DNA from: Sheuella amnicola
GTDB lineage: Bacteria > Pseudomonadota > Gammaproteobacteria > Burkholderiales > Burkholderiaceae_B
Direction: 5' to 3'
Length of the DNA stretch: 64,000 nucleotides
Assembly: GCF_010499255.1 (NCBI RefSeq)
Contig: NZ_JAAGRN010000006.1
Location: 1-64,000 of the forward strand
Shown: piece after piece, positions 8,160 to 17,838 of the stretch
How the letters are laid out: the number at the start of each line of letters is the position of its first letter
How positions within the stretch are numbered: the stretch's first letter is position 1
Notes under the pieces: model-generated
What the model was told of the DNA's origin: nothing
What the model saw: only the letters and a program-made list of their open reading frames with translations
The model's database searches: none
Program-made: the position numbers and the translations under genes

Positions 8160-8633
8160 TCAATAAGTTTTATATGGCAAAAACTTACCGGACAATACCA
8201 CATTGACTCGATCACCTTTGGGATCAGGCTCTCGCTTGATATCCATCGAAAAATCAATCGCACTCATGATGCCATCGCCAAACTCTTCATGGATGAGTTC
8301 TTTGATTGTGGTCCCGTATACGTTGATCATTTCGTACCAGCGATAAATCAGAGGATCGGTAGGTACTGCCGTAGGCAACGACCCCTTGTAAGGAACGGCC
8401 TGAAGTAATGCAATCGCCTCTGGGGGCAAAGAAAAAATCTTTCCGACAATCGTAGCTTGCTGTTTGTTCAATGTCATCTGACCCATGCATGCCGCAGTCA
8501 CCCATTCCTTGGATAATTTGACCTTACCGGCGACATCAGCCCATTTGATTCCTTTCTGAACTTTTGTGTAATAAATCAGATCCGTTACATCTTCACGGGT
8601 CATTGGTTTTGTTACTGAACGATTAGTTGCCAT
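8160..8633 (-). CDS. cynS: Cyanase (cyanate hydratase)
   Basis: 157 residues, the family's normal length. It decomposes cyanate with bicarbonate to carbamate and CO2, and the carbamate then gives ammonia and CO2, so cyanate is detoxified and used as nitrogen. The N-terminal half is a helix-turn-helix-like domain and the C-terminal domain forms the decamer active site. The catalytic Arg98, Glu101 and Ser124 are all present (in IYRWYEM and GIMSAIDF), corresponding to Arg96, Glu99 and Ser122 of the E. coli enzyme. It is the last gene after an ABC transporter of the nitrate/cyanate class, which supports cyanate uptake. No carbonic anhydrase (cynT) lies nearby. Confidence 0.97.
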   Translation of the reverse strand: MATNRSVTKPMTREDVTDLIYYTKVQKGIKWADVAGKVKLSKEWVTAACMGQMTLNKQQATIVGKIFSLPPEAIALLQAVPYKGSLPTAVPTDPLIYRWYEMINVYGTTIKELIHEEFGDGIMSAIDFSMDIKREPDPKGDRVNVVLSGKFLPYKTY

Positions 8634-8652
8634 GTTTAGCTCCTTTTAAAAA

Positions 8653-9468
8653 TCATGCCGCGGCATAGGTCTTTGACCGATGAACCAAAAAATCAATCAA
8701 ATGATTGCGTAACTTGTAGAAATCAGGTTCATGGTGCATCGTCGTGCGCGTGCGATCTTTTGATAGCGGGTTTTCGACGATTTCAGCCAGAACGGCGCGG
8801 GGCCCATTGCTCATCAGAAAAATCTTGTCCGATAGCAAAATAGCCTCATCCACGTCGTGCGTGATCATGAAAACCGTTTGCTGTGTCCTTCTGACTATGC
8901 CAACCAACTCATCCTGGATGTTGCCGCGAGTCAGTGCATCCAATGCACCAAACGGCTCGTCAAGCAATAACATCTTGGGCTGGATTGCGAATGCCCTAGC
9001 GATGCCCACTCGCTGCTTCATGCCTCCCGACAATTCTGAAGGTTTCTTATCCTCCGAACCTTGCAAGTGAACCATGTCTATAAACTGTTGCACATGCTGG
9101 TCGATTTGTTTTTTTGTCCAATCCGGCCATTTAGATTTGACAGCAAAGGCGATATTGCCCCTCACTGTCATCCAGGGCATGAGAGCATGCGACTGGAACA
9201 CAACACCTCGATCCAAGCTAGGTCCTTTGATTTCGCGACCATCGATAAAGGCATGACCGTCTGTCGGTTCTTCAAGACCGGCTAGCACATTCAGAATCGT
9301 TGTCTTGCCGCAACCCGAATGACCAATAATGCACACAAAATCGCCACGCGATATTTCAAAGTTCACATTGTTGAAAACAATCAGTTCGTCCGTTCCGTTC
9401 GCTTTTGGATACGCCTTACGCAATCCTTGAATTTGAATAAAATTCTCAGTGAATTTTGATTCTGTCAT
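8653..9468 (-). CDS. cynD: ABC transporter ATP-binding protein, nitrate/cyanate type
   Basis: 271 residues with a single nucleotide-binding domain: Walker [11 protein letters not shown]-loop in [14 protein letters not shown], signature [14 protein letters not shown], Walker [14 protein letters not shown] and His-loop [10 protein letters not shown]. The sequence is of the NrtD/SsuB/TauB class. It energises the permease encoded upstream. It lies 19 bp before cynS, so cyanate is the most likely substrate, though nitrate or another small anion remains possible from sequence alone. Confidence 0.88.
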   Translation of the reverse strand: MTESKFTENFIQIQGLRKAYPKANGTDELIVFNNVNFEISRGDFVCIIGHSGCGKTTILNVLAGLEEPTDGHAFIDGREIKGPSLDRGVVFQSHALMPWMTVRGNIAFAVKSKWPDWTKKQIDQHVQQFIDMVHLQGSEDKKPSELSGGMKQRVGIARAFAIQPKMLLLDEPFGALDALTRGNIQDELVGIVRRTQQTVFMITHDVDEAILLSDKIFLMSNGPRAVLAEIVENPLSKDRTRTTMHHEPDFYKLRNHLIDFLVHRSKTYAAA

Positions 9469-9525
9469 GCTGTCGTCCTGTCTGATGAATTCTTTAACTA
9501 TCGTGTTGATGCGATATCGGATGTA

Positions 9526-10368
9526 TCAATATTTATAGGTTACGTATTTCTGTAATCGGGCGAATCCCATATCGAGCAACATCCCGATCACACCGATTAG
9601 AAACACCGCCACCAGAATGTTCGAGATCGAAAGGTTGTTCCACTCATTCCACACGAAGTAACCAATTCCAGTACCGCCCACCAGCATCTCGGCAGCGACT
9701 ATGACAAGCCAGGCGATTCCGATCGAAATCCGCATCCCGGTCATGATGGTTGGCGCCGCGGCAGGCAAGATCACCCAAAAGGCTTTACGTAAAGGAGATA
9801 CTTCAAGCGTGCGCGCCACGTCGATCCACTCTTTTCGGACAGCCGCAACACCAAAGGCGGTATTGATCAACATTGGCCACACCGAGCAAATGAAAATAAC
9901 GAAAATCGCCGATACGCCGGAATCTTTCAATGTGAACAATGCCAAAGGCATCCAGGCCAAGGGTGAAATCGGTTTGAGCAACTGGATAAAAGGATCAAGC
10001 GCATCAAAGATCACTTTTGACATGCCGATCACAAATCCAAACGGTATCGCAACAACCGCTGCAAAACCAAATCCCAGAGCCACCCGTGCAACTGACCACG
10101 CCAATTGAATCCCGATACCCTTGTCGTTTGCGCCCTTGTCATAGAATGGATCGGATAGCTGTTCAAACAATTTCTTTCCAACTTCGAGTGGTGCCGGAAA
10201 TGCAGACTTTTGTCCCGTGGATGCTGCAGCACCAACTAGCTTGGCATATTCATCATCGACAATTTGTGTGCCACTCGATGGCATTGAGGCAACCTGCCAT
10301 ACCGAAATAAAAATGACGAAAATCAACAAAGACAATAGAAACGAACGCAATTTTTCACTTTTCAACAT
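9526..10368 (-). CDS. cynB: ABC transporter permease, nitrate/cyanate type
   Basis: 280 residues with about six transmembrane segments: one near residues 10-28 and the rest from residue ~95 onward. The cytoplasmic coupling (EAA-like) loop is EWIDVARTLEVSPLRKAFWVILPAAAPTIMTGMR. Residues ~30-90 form a periplasmic stretch typical of NtrB/CynB permeases. It sits between the binding protein (3 bp upstream) and the ATPase (57 bp downstream) and shares their function. Confidence 0.88.
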   Translation of the reverse strand: MLKSEKLRSFLLSLLIFVIFISVWQVASMPSSGTQIVDDEYAKLVGAAASTGQKSAFPAPLEVGKKLFEQLSDPFYDKGANDKGIGIQLAWSVARVALGFGFAAVVAIPFGFVIGMSKVIFDALDPFIQLLKPISPLAWMPLALFTLKDSGVSAIFVIFICSVWPMLINTAFGVAAVRKEWIDVARTLEVSPLRKAFWVILPAAAPTIMTGMRISIGIAWLVIVAAEMLVGGTGIGYFVWNEWNNLSISNILVAVFLIGVIGMLLDMGFARLQKYVTYKY

Positions 10369-10371
10369 GAC

Positions 10372-11739
10372 TCAACTCCGCTTGATACCAAAACCATTCA
10401 GATACTCTTTAGGCTTAGCCGGATCGAATGTTTTTCCCATAATCACAAAGCTTTTGGTGGTGGCACTTGGCGGCACCAATCCGGCCTGTTCCATCAAACG
10501 CTTCGCATCTGTTGCTAAAAATATTTCGCTCGCGACCTTTTGATAATCGATTTCGGTTTTCAATTGACCCCAGCGTTGCATCTGCGTCATGATCCATACC
10601 GCAAATGACTCCCAGGGAAACGGATCAAATCCAACACGATCAGGTACTTTCTTGACGCTTCCCAGACCATCCGCATAGGTGCCGGTCAGCACCTGCTCAA
10701 CTACGGTGAGCGGCTGATTTAGATAGTTGGGCGTTGAAATCGCGGCAGCAATTTCCTTTCGATTTTCTGTTTTTTGCGCATAGGCGGTGGCCTCAACCAG
10801 TGCACGTAGCAATGCTGCGTAGGTATTCGGATTTGTGGTGACAAACTCCTTACTCGCCGCGAACGCGCAACAAGGATGTCCATCCCAAAGTTCTTTGGAT
10901 AAAAGATGAATAAAGCCAACTCCATCGTAAACGGCACGCTGATTAACAGGATCGGGGGCTAAGAATCCATCAATATTGTCTGCACGCAAATTGGCAACCA
11001 TTTCAGGTGGAGGCACAACACGGATCTGCACATCACGATCCGGATCCAAGCCATTTTCAGCCAAGTAATAACGCAGCAAGTAGTTGTGCATCGAATAATC
11101 GAAAGGAACTGCCAACTTGAATCCTTTCCAATCCTTTGGATTACGCTTATCTTTGTGTTTAACGGCAAGCGTGATGGCCTGACCATTGATATTCTCGATA
11201 GCTGAGACCGCAAATGGCGTAGCACTCGCCCCTATCCCAAGTGACATGGCGATCGGCATAGGTGACAACATATGCGCAGCGTCGTATTCTTTATTTAGCG
11301 CCTTATCGCGTATCACTGCCCAACCGGCTGTTTTCACGACTTCTACATGCAAGCCCTGCTTTTTGTAAAAACCCATCGGGTCGGCCATGATGATTGGTGT
11401 AGCACAGGTGATCGGTATGAATCCGACTTTCAGTGAAGTTTTTTCCAGCTTGGCACTCGACTGTGCGAATGCTTCTTTGGCGACAGCCAACGGAAACACC
11501 GTTGAGATAGCCGCCATCGCGGTCGGCGTACCGACCGCCTGTAAAAAGCGACGGCGCATTGCATCTTGCGGAAATAGTGCTCGCATGACACCCTGCTCGA
11601 CAATGCGTGAAAACCGATTTTCTTCTGAAGAAATGTTCGATTCGATCAGACTCTTCTGATGCTCCGCATCGCTTGCATGCTGGCCACAAGCACAACGAAG
11701 ACGAATATTGGAATCAAATGGATTTGAAAAAATCGACAT
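10372..11739 (-). CDS. cynA: NrtA/CmpA-family substrate-binding protein with Tat signal
   Basis: 455 residues from the ATG at 11739, chosen because AGGGG lies 8 nt upstream; an in-frame GTG at 11748 is weaker. The first ~55 residues are a cytoplasmic-looking leader with a CACGQH motif. A twin-arginine signal follows (RRRFLQAVG, then a hydrophobic stretch ending in AFAQ). The mature part has the NrtA/CmpA fold: KVGFIPITCATPIIMADPMGFYKKQGL at its start, later WAVIRDKALNKEYDAAHMLSPMP. It captures the anion in the periplasm for the neighbouring permease. The long leader before a Tat signal is known in this family, but its role is not. Confidence 0.88.
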   Translation of the reverse strand: MSIFSNPFDSNIRLRCACGQHASDAEHQKSLIESNISSEENRFSRIVEQGVMRALFPQDAMRRRFLQAVGTPTAMAAISTVFPLAVAKEAFAQSSAKLEKTSLKVGFIPITCATPIIMADPMGFYKKQGLHVEVVKTAGWAVIRDKALNKEYDAAHMLSPMPIAMSLGIGASATPFAVSAIENINGQAITLAVKHKDKRNPKDWKGFKLAVPFDYSMHNYLLRYYLAENGLDPDRDVQIRVVPPPEMVANLRADNIDGFLAPDPVNQRAVYDGVGFIHLLSKELWDGHPCCAFAASKEFVTTNPNTYAALLRALVEATAYAQKTENRKEIAAAISTPNYLNQPLTVVEQVLTGTYADGLGSVKKVPDRVGFDPFPWESFAVWIMTQMQRWGQLKTEIDYQKVASEIFLATDAKRLMEQAGLVPPSATTKSFVIMGKTFDPAKPKEYLNGFGIKRS

Positions 11740-11963
11740 GGCACGCACCCCTTTTGAAATAGATATTGGGGTATACGCAAGTACCGTGCCAGGTTGATCA
11801 GATCACCTAAATACGCAGCGGTATACAGGATTGCACGCAACCCTGCATGCACAAATCAACTCAATGCACCTTTAGTGTGCACTCCTTGATTAGTTAGAAT
11901 TCAATTCGCACCACTTGCGGGCAAACAAAGTTCTTTTGCACGCTCGGTCTTTCGGCATGAGAA

Positions 11964-12818
11964 TTATTCGCCAAGCTCAAGCATCACCGGTTGATGATCG
12001 GACACCTTGGTTCCTTGATCAACAGCGAAACGTTTTACTCTATGCTTAAGTGATTCGCTGACAAAAAAGAAGTCGCAACCAACCGGTTCGGGACCATACT
12101 TTCGGTCATAAATGCGGAAAGTCGCAGGATGTGGTGCCCCTGCATTGAGCACATTCCAGGCATTGTGAAGCGAATGCACGGGATGTGGTCGTATCATATC
12201 TGCATGCTCGACACTGCCCTGCTCAAAATTGAAATCACCACAAAGGACAGTATCAGTAGTCAAGGGCTTGGGTTGATAAGGCGTACCCTCCTCGGTTACT
12301 GACGGAAAATCCGCTAGTGCGCAACCTTGTAAGTGCAAGTCTCGGCAAGCAACCGCCTGCGCATGTCTCATCACCTGGCTGTAATACTCGAGATGCGTAG
12401 TCATGATTCTGACCGGCCCCCATGGCGCCTGCACCGTCATCACCTGGCAGATTCTTTGCATGCTGGGCGTCGGATCTGAAATCACTGGGTTCGGATAAGG
12501 CAATGGCACATGCTCGATGGACTTAACCGCAAGCCTGGTGGCAATCAGGTTGCCGAATTTCTGTCGATAGGACCCGCAAGGCGACAATTCATCGATCGCC
12601 GCGCTGAAATAAACCTGAAATCCAGGCAGCAACTGTTGAACCTTTGCAGGCTGGTCCATATCTGTCAGGCCGCTTAGAGCAGGATAATTGACTGCAACCT
12701 CTTGCATACAAATCACGTCATAGTCGGCTAGCTCTCGCGCGACGCGTAAAACACGCTCAACTGAAACGACCTCATCCAGGCCTTTGAACCATTGCGTATT
12801 CCAGGTAACGATTTTCAT
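11964..12818 (-). CDS. Endonuclease/exonuclease/phosphatase-family protein in Ugp-like operon
   Basis: 284 residues with the EEP (DNase I-like) fold. TWNTQWFKG at the start carries the catalytic Asn, CMQEV the metal-binding Glu, CGDFNFEQGS the catalytic Asp/Asn and VSDHQPVMLELGE the C-terminal Asp-His pair. No signal peptide is visible, so it should act in the cytoplasm. Its start overlaps the stop of the ugpE-like permease by 4 bp (ATGA). In E. coli the last ugp gene is the glycerophosphodiester phosphodiesterase ugpQ. An EEP-type phosphodiesterase in the same place suggests it cleaves the imported phosphodiester, but this is inferred from position only. Confidence 0.85.
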   Translation of the reverse strand: MKIVTWNTQWFKGLDEVVSVERVLRVARELADYDVICMQEVAVNYPALSGLTDMDQPAKVQQLLPGFQVYFSAAIDELSPCGSYRQKFGNLIATRLAVKSIEHVPLPYPNPVISDPTPSMQRICQVMTVQAPWGPVRIMTTHLEYYSQVMRHAQAVACRDLHLQGCALADFPSVTEEGTPYQPKPLTTDTVLCGDFNFEQGSVEHADMIRPHPVHSLHNAWNVLNAGAPHPATFRIYDRKYGPEPVGCDFFFVSESLKHRVKRFAVDQGTKVSDHQPVMLELGE

Positions 12819-13669
12819 TTGATCCCCGCGCGCATGAAAGACTGAACGAATTGACGTTGAAAAATCAGGAAACCAATCAATAAAGGAGCCGATGTCAGTA
12901 ACGTGGCGGCAGTGATGATGGACCAGTCAATTCCTTGATCGGTGGAAGAAAAAACCTGCAAACCAACAGTTAAAGGTCGGGACTGAACAGAATTGCTCAC
13001 CACCAGCGGCCAGAGAAAGTTGTTCCAGTGATAACTAACCGAGACAAGCGAAAATGCCAAATACACCGGCTTAGCGAGAGGAATATAGACGTGTCGAAGC
13101 ACTTGCAATGCACTGGCTCCTTCCATCACCGCAGCCTCCACAAGCTCGCCCGGAATAGTCTTGAAGGTTTGTCGCAACAGAAATATCGCAAACGCAGACG
13201 CAAAATATGGCAGCCCCATGCCGAACAAGGTATCAACCAGACCCAAATGATTCAAGGTCTGATAATTGCGCACAATCAGAATCTCCGGCATCACCATCAG
13301 TTGAATCAACACCAGCGAAAATAAAATGTTTTTACCAAGAAATCTGTATCGCGCAAAAGCATAGGCCGCCAAAGTACAAACAACCAACTGGATCGCCAGA
13401 ATACCCGTGACGAGAATCGTCGTATTTAAAAAATAACGCGCAAACGGAGCTGCGTTCCAAGCCGCAACAAAATTAGCCATCGTCAGAGGAGCATCCGGCA
13501 CGAAGCGGGTTGCAAACTCGGATGGATGAATCGCTGCCCAAAGCGAATAAAGCAAAGGCATAATCCACAGTAGCGCAAGCAACCAGGCGGCACAGGTTGA
13601 CAACCAGGGCCACACGGCAGATGGTTTGCCCCGATTGACTGCCGCAGATGGAGAAAGAGTCATCGCCAT
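12815..13669 (-). CDS. ugpE: ABC transporter permease, UgpE-like
   Basis: 284 residues of the MalG/UgpE permease class with six transmembrane segments and the coupling motif EAAVMEGASALQVLRHVYIPLAKP. It forms the membrane channel together with the UgpA-like permease encoded 18 bp upstream. The operon order here is ATPase, binding protein, UgpA, UgpE, EEP phosphodiesterase. E. coli has B-A-E-C-Q, so the ATPase has moved to the front. The substrate is probably glycerol-3-phosphate or a glycerophosphodiester; other sugar phosphates cannot be excluded. Confidence 0.87.
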   Translation of the reverse strand: MAMTLSPSAAVNRGKPSAVWPWLSTCAAWLLALLWIMPLLYSLWAAIHPSEFATRFVPDAPLTMANFVAAWNAAPFARYFLNTTILVTGILAIQLVVCTLAAYAFARYRFLGKNILFSLVLIQLMVMPEILIVRNYQTLNHLGLVDTLFGMGLPYFASAFAIFLLRQTFKTIPGELVEAAVMEGASALQVLRHVYIPLAKPVYLAFSLVSVSYHWNNFLWPLVVSNSVQSRPLTVGLQVFSSTDQGIDWSIITAATLLTSAPLLIGFLIFQRQFVQSFMRAGIK

Positions 13670-13687
13670 GAGTGAAACATCATTTCA

Positions 13688-14575
13688 TTAGTAGTGCGTT
13701 TTACGATCAAGCACGAAAAACTGAAACAAACCGATTGAGGCCAAAATCAACAACAGAACAACTGTCAATGCAGAGGCCAGTCCCTGATCCCAAAACTTGA
13801 AGCCAACCTCGTACAAATAAAACAGAATCAGCGAAGATGCGTTATCCGGACCGCCCTTGGTCATCACAAAGATATGATCGACCATCCTGAATGCATTGAT
13901 CAATGCGTTTACCAATACAAAGATTGTCGTCGGCATCAACAAAGGCCACTGAATTTTTCTGAAAAAATACCAGGCGCTGGCACCTTCGATATTGGCGGCC
14001 TCTTTATAACTCGGACTTAACGACTGTAAGGCTGCCAAATAAAAAATCATGAAAAATCCGGCTTCTTTCCAAATAGCCACGACCGTTACCGCACCCAGCG
14101 CTAGATCGGGATCGCCCAACCAATTACGGCTTTGTGCGCCAAATAGTCCGAGTACCTGGTTGATCAACCCATAGCCGGGGGTATAGAAAAAAATCCAGAT
14201 ATTTGCCACCGCGATCATAGGCAGCACAGTGGGCAAAAAATATGACATGCGTAAAAATTGCCGGCCTGCGATTTTGTCATTCACCCATAATGCCATTGCG
14301 ATGGACAACCCGATCGAGGCAGGAATCGTCGCCAGCGCGAACCAGAGATTATTCTTGACCGACTTCCAGAAAATCGGATCGTCCAGCATCACCTGATAAT
14401 TTTCCAGACCGACATACACGGATGGACGTGTTCCGCGCGGAGTCGACATAAAACTATCGATCAACGTCGCGACGGCCGGATAATGCGTAAATCCCACCAA
14501 TAAAACCATGGCGGGAAGCAACAACAAATAGGCCTGAATAGTTCGTAAATCGCGATTCATCATATGGCGCGGCAC
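13688..14575 (-). CDS. ugpA: ABC transporter permease, UgpA-like
   Basis: 295 residues, MalF/UgpA class, with six transmembrane segments (first at about residues 12-32) and the coupling loop EAANIEGASAWYFFRKIQWPLLMP. It lies between the binding protein and the UgpE-like permease on the minus strand, with short gaps, in one operon. Confidence 0.87.
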   Translation of the reverse strand: MPRHMMNRDLRTIQAYLLLLPAMVLLVGFTHYPAVATLIDSFMSTPRGTRPSVYVGLENYQVMLDDPIFWKSVKNNLWFALATIPASIGLSIAMALWVNDKIAGRQFLRMSYFLPTVLPMIAVANIWIFFYTPGYGLINQVLGLFGAQSRNWLGDPDLALGAVTVVAIWKEAGFFMIFYLAALQSLSPSYKEAANIEGASAWYFFRKIQWPLLMPTTIFVLVNALINAFRMVDHIFVMTKGGPDNASSLILFYLYEVGFKFWDQGLASALTVVLLLILASIGLFQFFVLDRKTHY

Positions 14576-14608
14576 CGATCAGCCGGTGCCGCCTTTTTGA
14601 TACAAGTC

Positions 14609-15889
14609 TTATTTATAAGAACGCAGCAGACGATTGGCCTCTGCCTGAGCATCCTTCATAGCCTGCGCAGGCGTTTTAGCGCCTGTCAAAGCCGCCTGCA
14701 AGCCGTCATTCAGCGCTTTTGTGACGCGCTGATTGTCGTGCGTCGACAACTCTGCAACAGCAAAAGGCAACTGATCACGCGCAACGATTGCTTGCGGGAA
14801 TCCGGCGACATACTTCTTGAGCTCATCGGTTTCGTAAGCAGCCGGTGACACGGCAACATAACCCGTCTCGATACTCCACTGGGCGGCGCGCTTAGGCTCG
14901 GTCAACCATTTGGCGAACTTATATGCACCCTCTTGCTCAGCTACCGAGGCCTTTTTGAAGATGAAGAAATTGCCGCCGCCGGTTGGGGATCCACGACGCT
15001 TACCTTCAGGCAACATCGCCACTCCAAAATCGAACTTCGCATTGGTGCGAATATTTGTGAGGTTACCGGTTGTAGTCCAGATCATCGCGGCTTTCTTTTC
15101 CATGAAGTCTCGCGGCGTGGTTCCCCACTCCACGACACCGGGAGGATGAATGCCATACTTTCTGGACAAATCAACCCAATAGCTCAACGCCTCAACCACA
15201 GCAGGATCGTCATATTTAACCTGCGTGCCTTCTGCATTGGCCAGAATGCCATTGTTTTGGGTGCTAAAGCCCTGGAACAGCCAGTACGGGAATCCGCTTG
15301 AAGGCACCTGGATACCCCACTGGGTCACGTTGCCGGCGGCATCCTTTTTGGTCAGCTTTTTGCCCATTTCAATGGTGTCAGCCCAGTTCTGTGGTGGCTT
15401 GTTCGGATCAAGACCGGCTTCCTTAAACAATTCCTTGTTCCAGTAAAGCACGACTGTCGATCGCTGAAACGGAACACCCCACGTTTTACCGCCAAACTGT
15501 CCGTTCAACATAAAGGCAGGGAAAAAACTCTTCATCCATTCACGATCGGCATCGGTTTTGACAAAATTGTCGATCGGCACGATCGCATCTTCATCGACCA
15601 GCGTAAAAGTATCGGTCGAAAGCAGGATCGATGCTGTAGGCGGCTTGCCGGATTTATGGGCCGTCAATACTTTGACGATCGTTTCCTGATAGGTGCCAGA
15701 GTAAACCGGAATCACGTTGTAATCGGGATTTTGCTGATTAAAGTCGGCGGCGTATTTATCGATGGTTTTAGTGATTGGACCGCCAACGGCGACAGGGAAA
15801 TAAAACGTGATATCGGTTTTAGCCAAGGCAGCTGCGCTTAGGCATAAGCCTGCGGCAAGCACCGACATATTGGAAAGCAGTTTTTTCAT
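14609..15889 (-). CDS. ugpB: ABC transporter extracellular solute-binding protein, UgpB-like
   Basis: 426 residues from the ATG at 15889, chosen because a signal peptide begins there (MKKLL, hydrophobic core, cleavage after ALA-K at ~24) and GGAG precedes it. The open frame runs on to 16150, but that extension has no signal-like start and lies antisense-free within the ugpC coding region. The mature protein has the family-1 binding-protein fold of UgpB, with TDITFYFPVAVGGPITKTIDK at the start and RKYGIHPPGVVEWGTTPRDFMEKKAAM near the middle. It captures the substrate in the periplasm for the UgpA/E channel. Confidence 0.87.
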   Translation of the reverse strand: MKKLLSNMSVLAAGLCLSAAALAKTDITFYFPVAVGGPITKTIDKYAADFNQQNPDYNVIPVYSGTYQETIVKVLTAHKSGKPPTASILLSTDTFTLVDEDAIVPIDNFVKTDADREWMKSFFPAFMLNGQFGGKTWGVPFQRSTVVLYWNKELFKEAGLDPNKPPQNWADTIEMGKKLTKKDAAGNVTQWGIQVPSSGFPYWLFQGFSTQNNGILANAEGTQVKYDDPAVVEALSYWVDLSRKYGIHPPGVVEWGTTPRDFMEKKAAMIWTTTGNLTNIRTNAKFDFGVAMLPEGKRRGSPTGGGNFFIFKKASVAEQEGAYKFAKWLTEPKRAAQWSIETGYVAVSPAAYETDELKKYVAGFPQAIVARDQLPFAVAELSTHDNQRVTKALNDGLQAALTGAKTPAQAMKDAQAEANRLLRSYK

Positions 15890-15914
15890 AAAAGCTCCAG
15901 TGATAGAAGTAAAA

Positions 15915-16931
15915 CTAAATACGCATTCCGTTTGCATCAAACCAATGCAAATGCAAGGGATCCCAGCCAAGCGACACTTGCGACTGTTCATCCAGGACAT
16001 GCTTGCCATCGGCCCGCACGGCAAGCAATTGATCACCGGCGCGCGCATGCAGCAGCAAATCAGCACCGGTAAATTCAGTATGACTGACAGACATTTCGTA
16101 TGGCCCACCGAGTCGAATATCTTCCGGACGCAATCCCACCGAAACCGCACCGAAAGGCGGGTTCAAGACGATCTGCGTACCCGCAATCCTGTTGCCGTCA
16201 AGCTTGAGGATGTTCATGCGCGAGCTACCGATAAACTGTGCGACAAAAAGCGAGGCGGGTGATTGATAAATTTCGTAAGGTGTCGCCACTTGCTGGATGT
16301 GACCATCTTTAAGCAGCACCACCCGATCCGCCATGCTCATCGCTTCAGTCTGGTCGTGTGTGACGTATACCACCGAAAGACCGAGCTTTTGCTGCAATGC
16401 TCTTAACTCATGGCGCATTTCCTGCCGCAACTGGGCATCCAGATTGGAAAGTGGTTCATCCATCAGACATAGCTTGGAATCTGCAACCAGGGCGCGCGCC
16501 AGGGCAACCCGCTGCTGTTGGCCGCCCGACAACTGGCCGGGCTTGCGCTCGCTATACTTGGACAAGCTCAATAAATCCAGAACGTGCTTGAGGCGGTCAG
16601 CCATCACGGACTTTGACACTCCCCTCACCCGTAAGCCGAAAACAATGTTTTCTGCAACAGTCAGATGCGGAAACAACGCATAATTCTGGAATACCATCGA
16701 AACACCTCGATGCGACGGCGCGATGTGAGTCACATCTTGTCCAAAAATCGAGATTTTCCCGGCCGAAGGTGTCTCCAGACCTGAAATCAGTCGCAGAGTC
16801 GTCGTCTTACCGCAGCCGGATGGCCCAAGCAGCACGGAAAACTGTCCGGCCGCCAAGCTAAGGTTAGTCGGATAGAGCGCAGTCGTGCTGTCCCATTGTT
16901 TGGTTACGTTTTCGAAAGTGACCGCTGTCAT
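15915..16931 (-). CDS. ugpC: ABC transporter ATP-binding protein, UgpC/MalK-like
   Basis: 338 residues. The nucleotide-binding domain has Walker [13 protein letters not shown], signature [15 protein letters not shown], Walker [14 protein letters not shown] and His-loop [12 protein letters not shown]-terminal TOBE/OB-type regulatory domain covers residues ~240-338, with SVGLRPEDI, as in MalK and UgpC. It is the first gene of the operon, 25 bp before the binding-protein gene, so its promoter must lie in the 99 bp between 16931 and the divergent cytochrome gene. Confidence 0.9.
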   Translation of the reverse strand: MTAVTFENVTKQWDSTTALYPTNLSLAAGQFSVLLGPSGCGKTTTLRLISGLETPSAGKISIFGQDVTHIAPSHRGVSMVFQNYALFPHLTVAENIVFGLRVRGVSKSVMADRLKHVLDLLSLSKYSERKPGQLSGGQQQRVALARALVADSKLCLMDEPLSNLDAQLRQEMRHELRALQQKLGLSVVYVTHDQTEAMSMADRVVLLKDGHIQQVATPYEIYQSPASLFVAQFIGSSRMNILKLDGNRIAGTQIVLNPPFGAVSVGLRPEDIRLGGPYEMSVSHTEFTGADLLLHARAGDQLLAVRADGKHVLDEQSQVSLGWDPLHLHWFDANGMRI

Positions 16932-17030
16932 TGATAATATTGTTTTTAATGAGCTACGCTGTTAGATGGCAATCTTGACTATTAAATGAAATATTTCAAG
17001 TCATCTTAGCCTAAAGATCTTGACAAGAAC

Positions 17031-17765
17031 ATGACAACCAATCAAATTGCTGCGGCGCACACAAATTCTGCGCCAATCCGTATCTGGGACTTGCCCACGC
17101 GACTTTTTCACATGGCGTTCGCCATTAGCGTGATCGGAGCCATCGTGACAGTCAAGCTCGGTGGCTTATGGATGGACTGGCATGTTCGGCTAGGAATCAT
17201 CAGCGTAGCTTTGCTGATTTTTAGAATAATCTGGGGATTGATCGGGCCGCGCTACGCCAGATTCAGTCAGTTCATTGTGCATCCGCTTCGCACCGTGCGA
17301 TATTTATGCAGCCGTCGTCAAGCAAATAAAAGTTCTTTGATGCATGCCGGACATAACCCTCTGGGTGCTTGGGCCGTAATCGCAATGCTGCTGATTATCG
17401 GCATTCAGGCAATCACTGGGCTGTTCGCCAACGATGATATTTTGACTCAAGGACCTTTGGCCCAATTCGTTAGCGATTCAAACTCCGCGACGATGACAGG
17501 CCTGCACCAAGCCAATGAGCCGTTTGTCTATGCAATCATCGCGCTTCACCTGCTTGCTATTATTTTTTACGCAGCCAAGGGTCAACGCCTGATTCCTCCC
17601 ATGATTCATGGCGATGTGCCCGGCAATCAGCTTGCTCCTGACACACCGGCTGCCCGGGACGACGTCGGCATCCGACTTCGCGCAGGCGTACTCGCGGCCC
17701 TGCTGGGATGGGGTGCTTGGTGGCTTATGCAATTGGCGGCCAATGCAGGTGGCAGTTTCAATTAA
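17031..17765 (+). CDS. Cytochrome b561-family membrane cytochrome
   Basis: 244 residues with an N-terminal IRIWDLPTRLFHMAFA typical of the cytochrome b561 / Ni-Fe hydrogenase b-type cytochrome domain, and four or more transmembrane helices. His residues suited to haem b are in FHMAFA, in the second helix (DWHVRLG), in GHNPLGAW and in IIALHLLAI. A C-terminal hydrophobic helix near residues 222-240 ends the protein. It should pass electrons between the quinone pool and a periplasmic partner, commonly a small c-type cytochrome, but no such partner lies alongside. The gene is divergent from the Ugp-like operon. Confidence 0.88.
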   Translation: MTTNQIAAAHTNSAPIRIWDLPTRLFHMAFAISVIGAIVTVKLGGLWMDWHVRLGIISVALLIFRIIWGLIGPRYARFSQFIVHPLRTVRYLCSRRQANKSSLMHAGHNPLGAWAVIAMLLIIGIQAITGLFANDDILTQGPLAQFVSDSNSATMTGLHQANEPFVYAIIALHLLAIIFYAAKGQRLIPPMIHGDVPGNQLAPDTPAARDDVGIRLRAGVLAALLGWGAWWLMQLAANAGGSFN

Positions 17766-17838
17766 AGAGTTATGCAGATAAAGATTTAGTGGGTTAATTA
17801 GTTAATATTCAATAAGACCAATATAGAAGGGGACAATT

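Noticed and set aside
15890-16150. N-terminal extension of the UgpB-like protein.
   Set aside because: It has no signal peptide start, overlaps ugpC in another frame, and a clear signal peptide begins at 15889.
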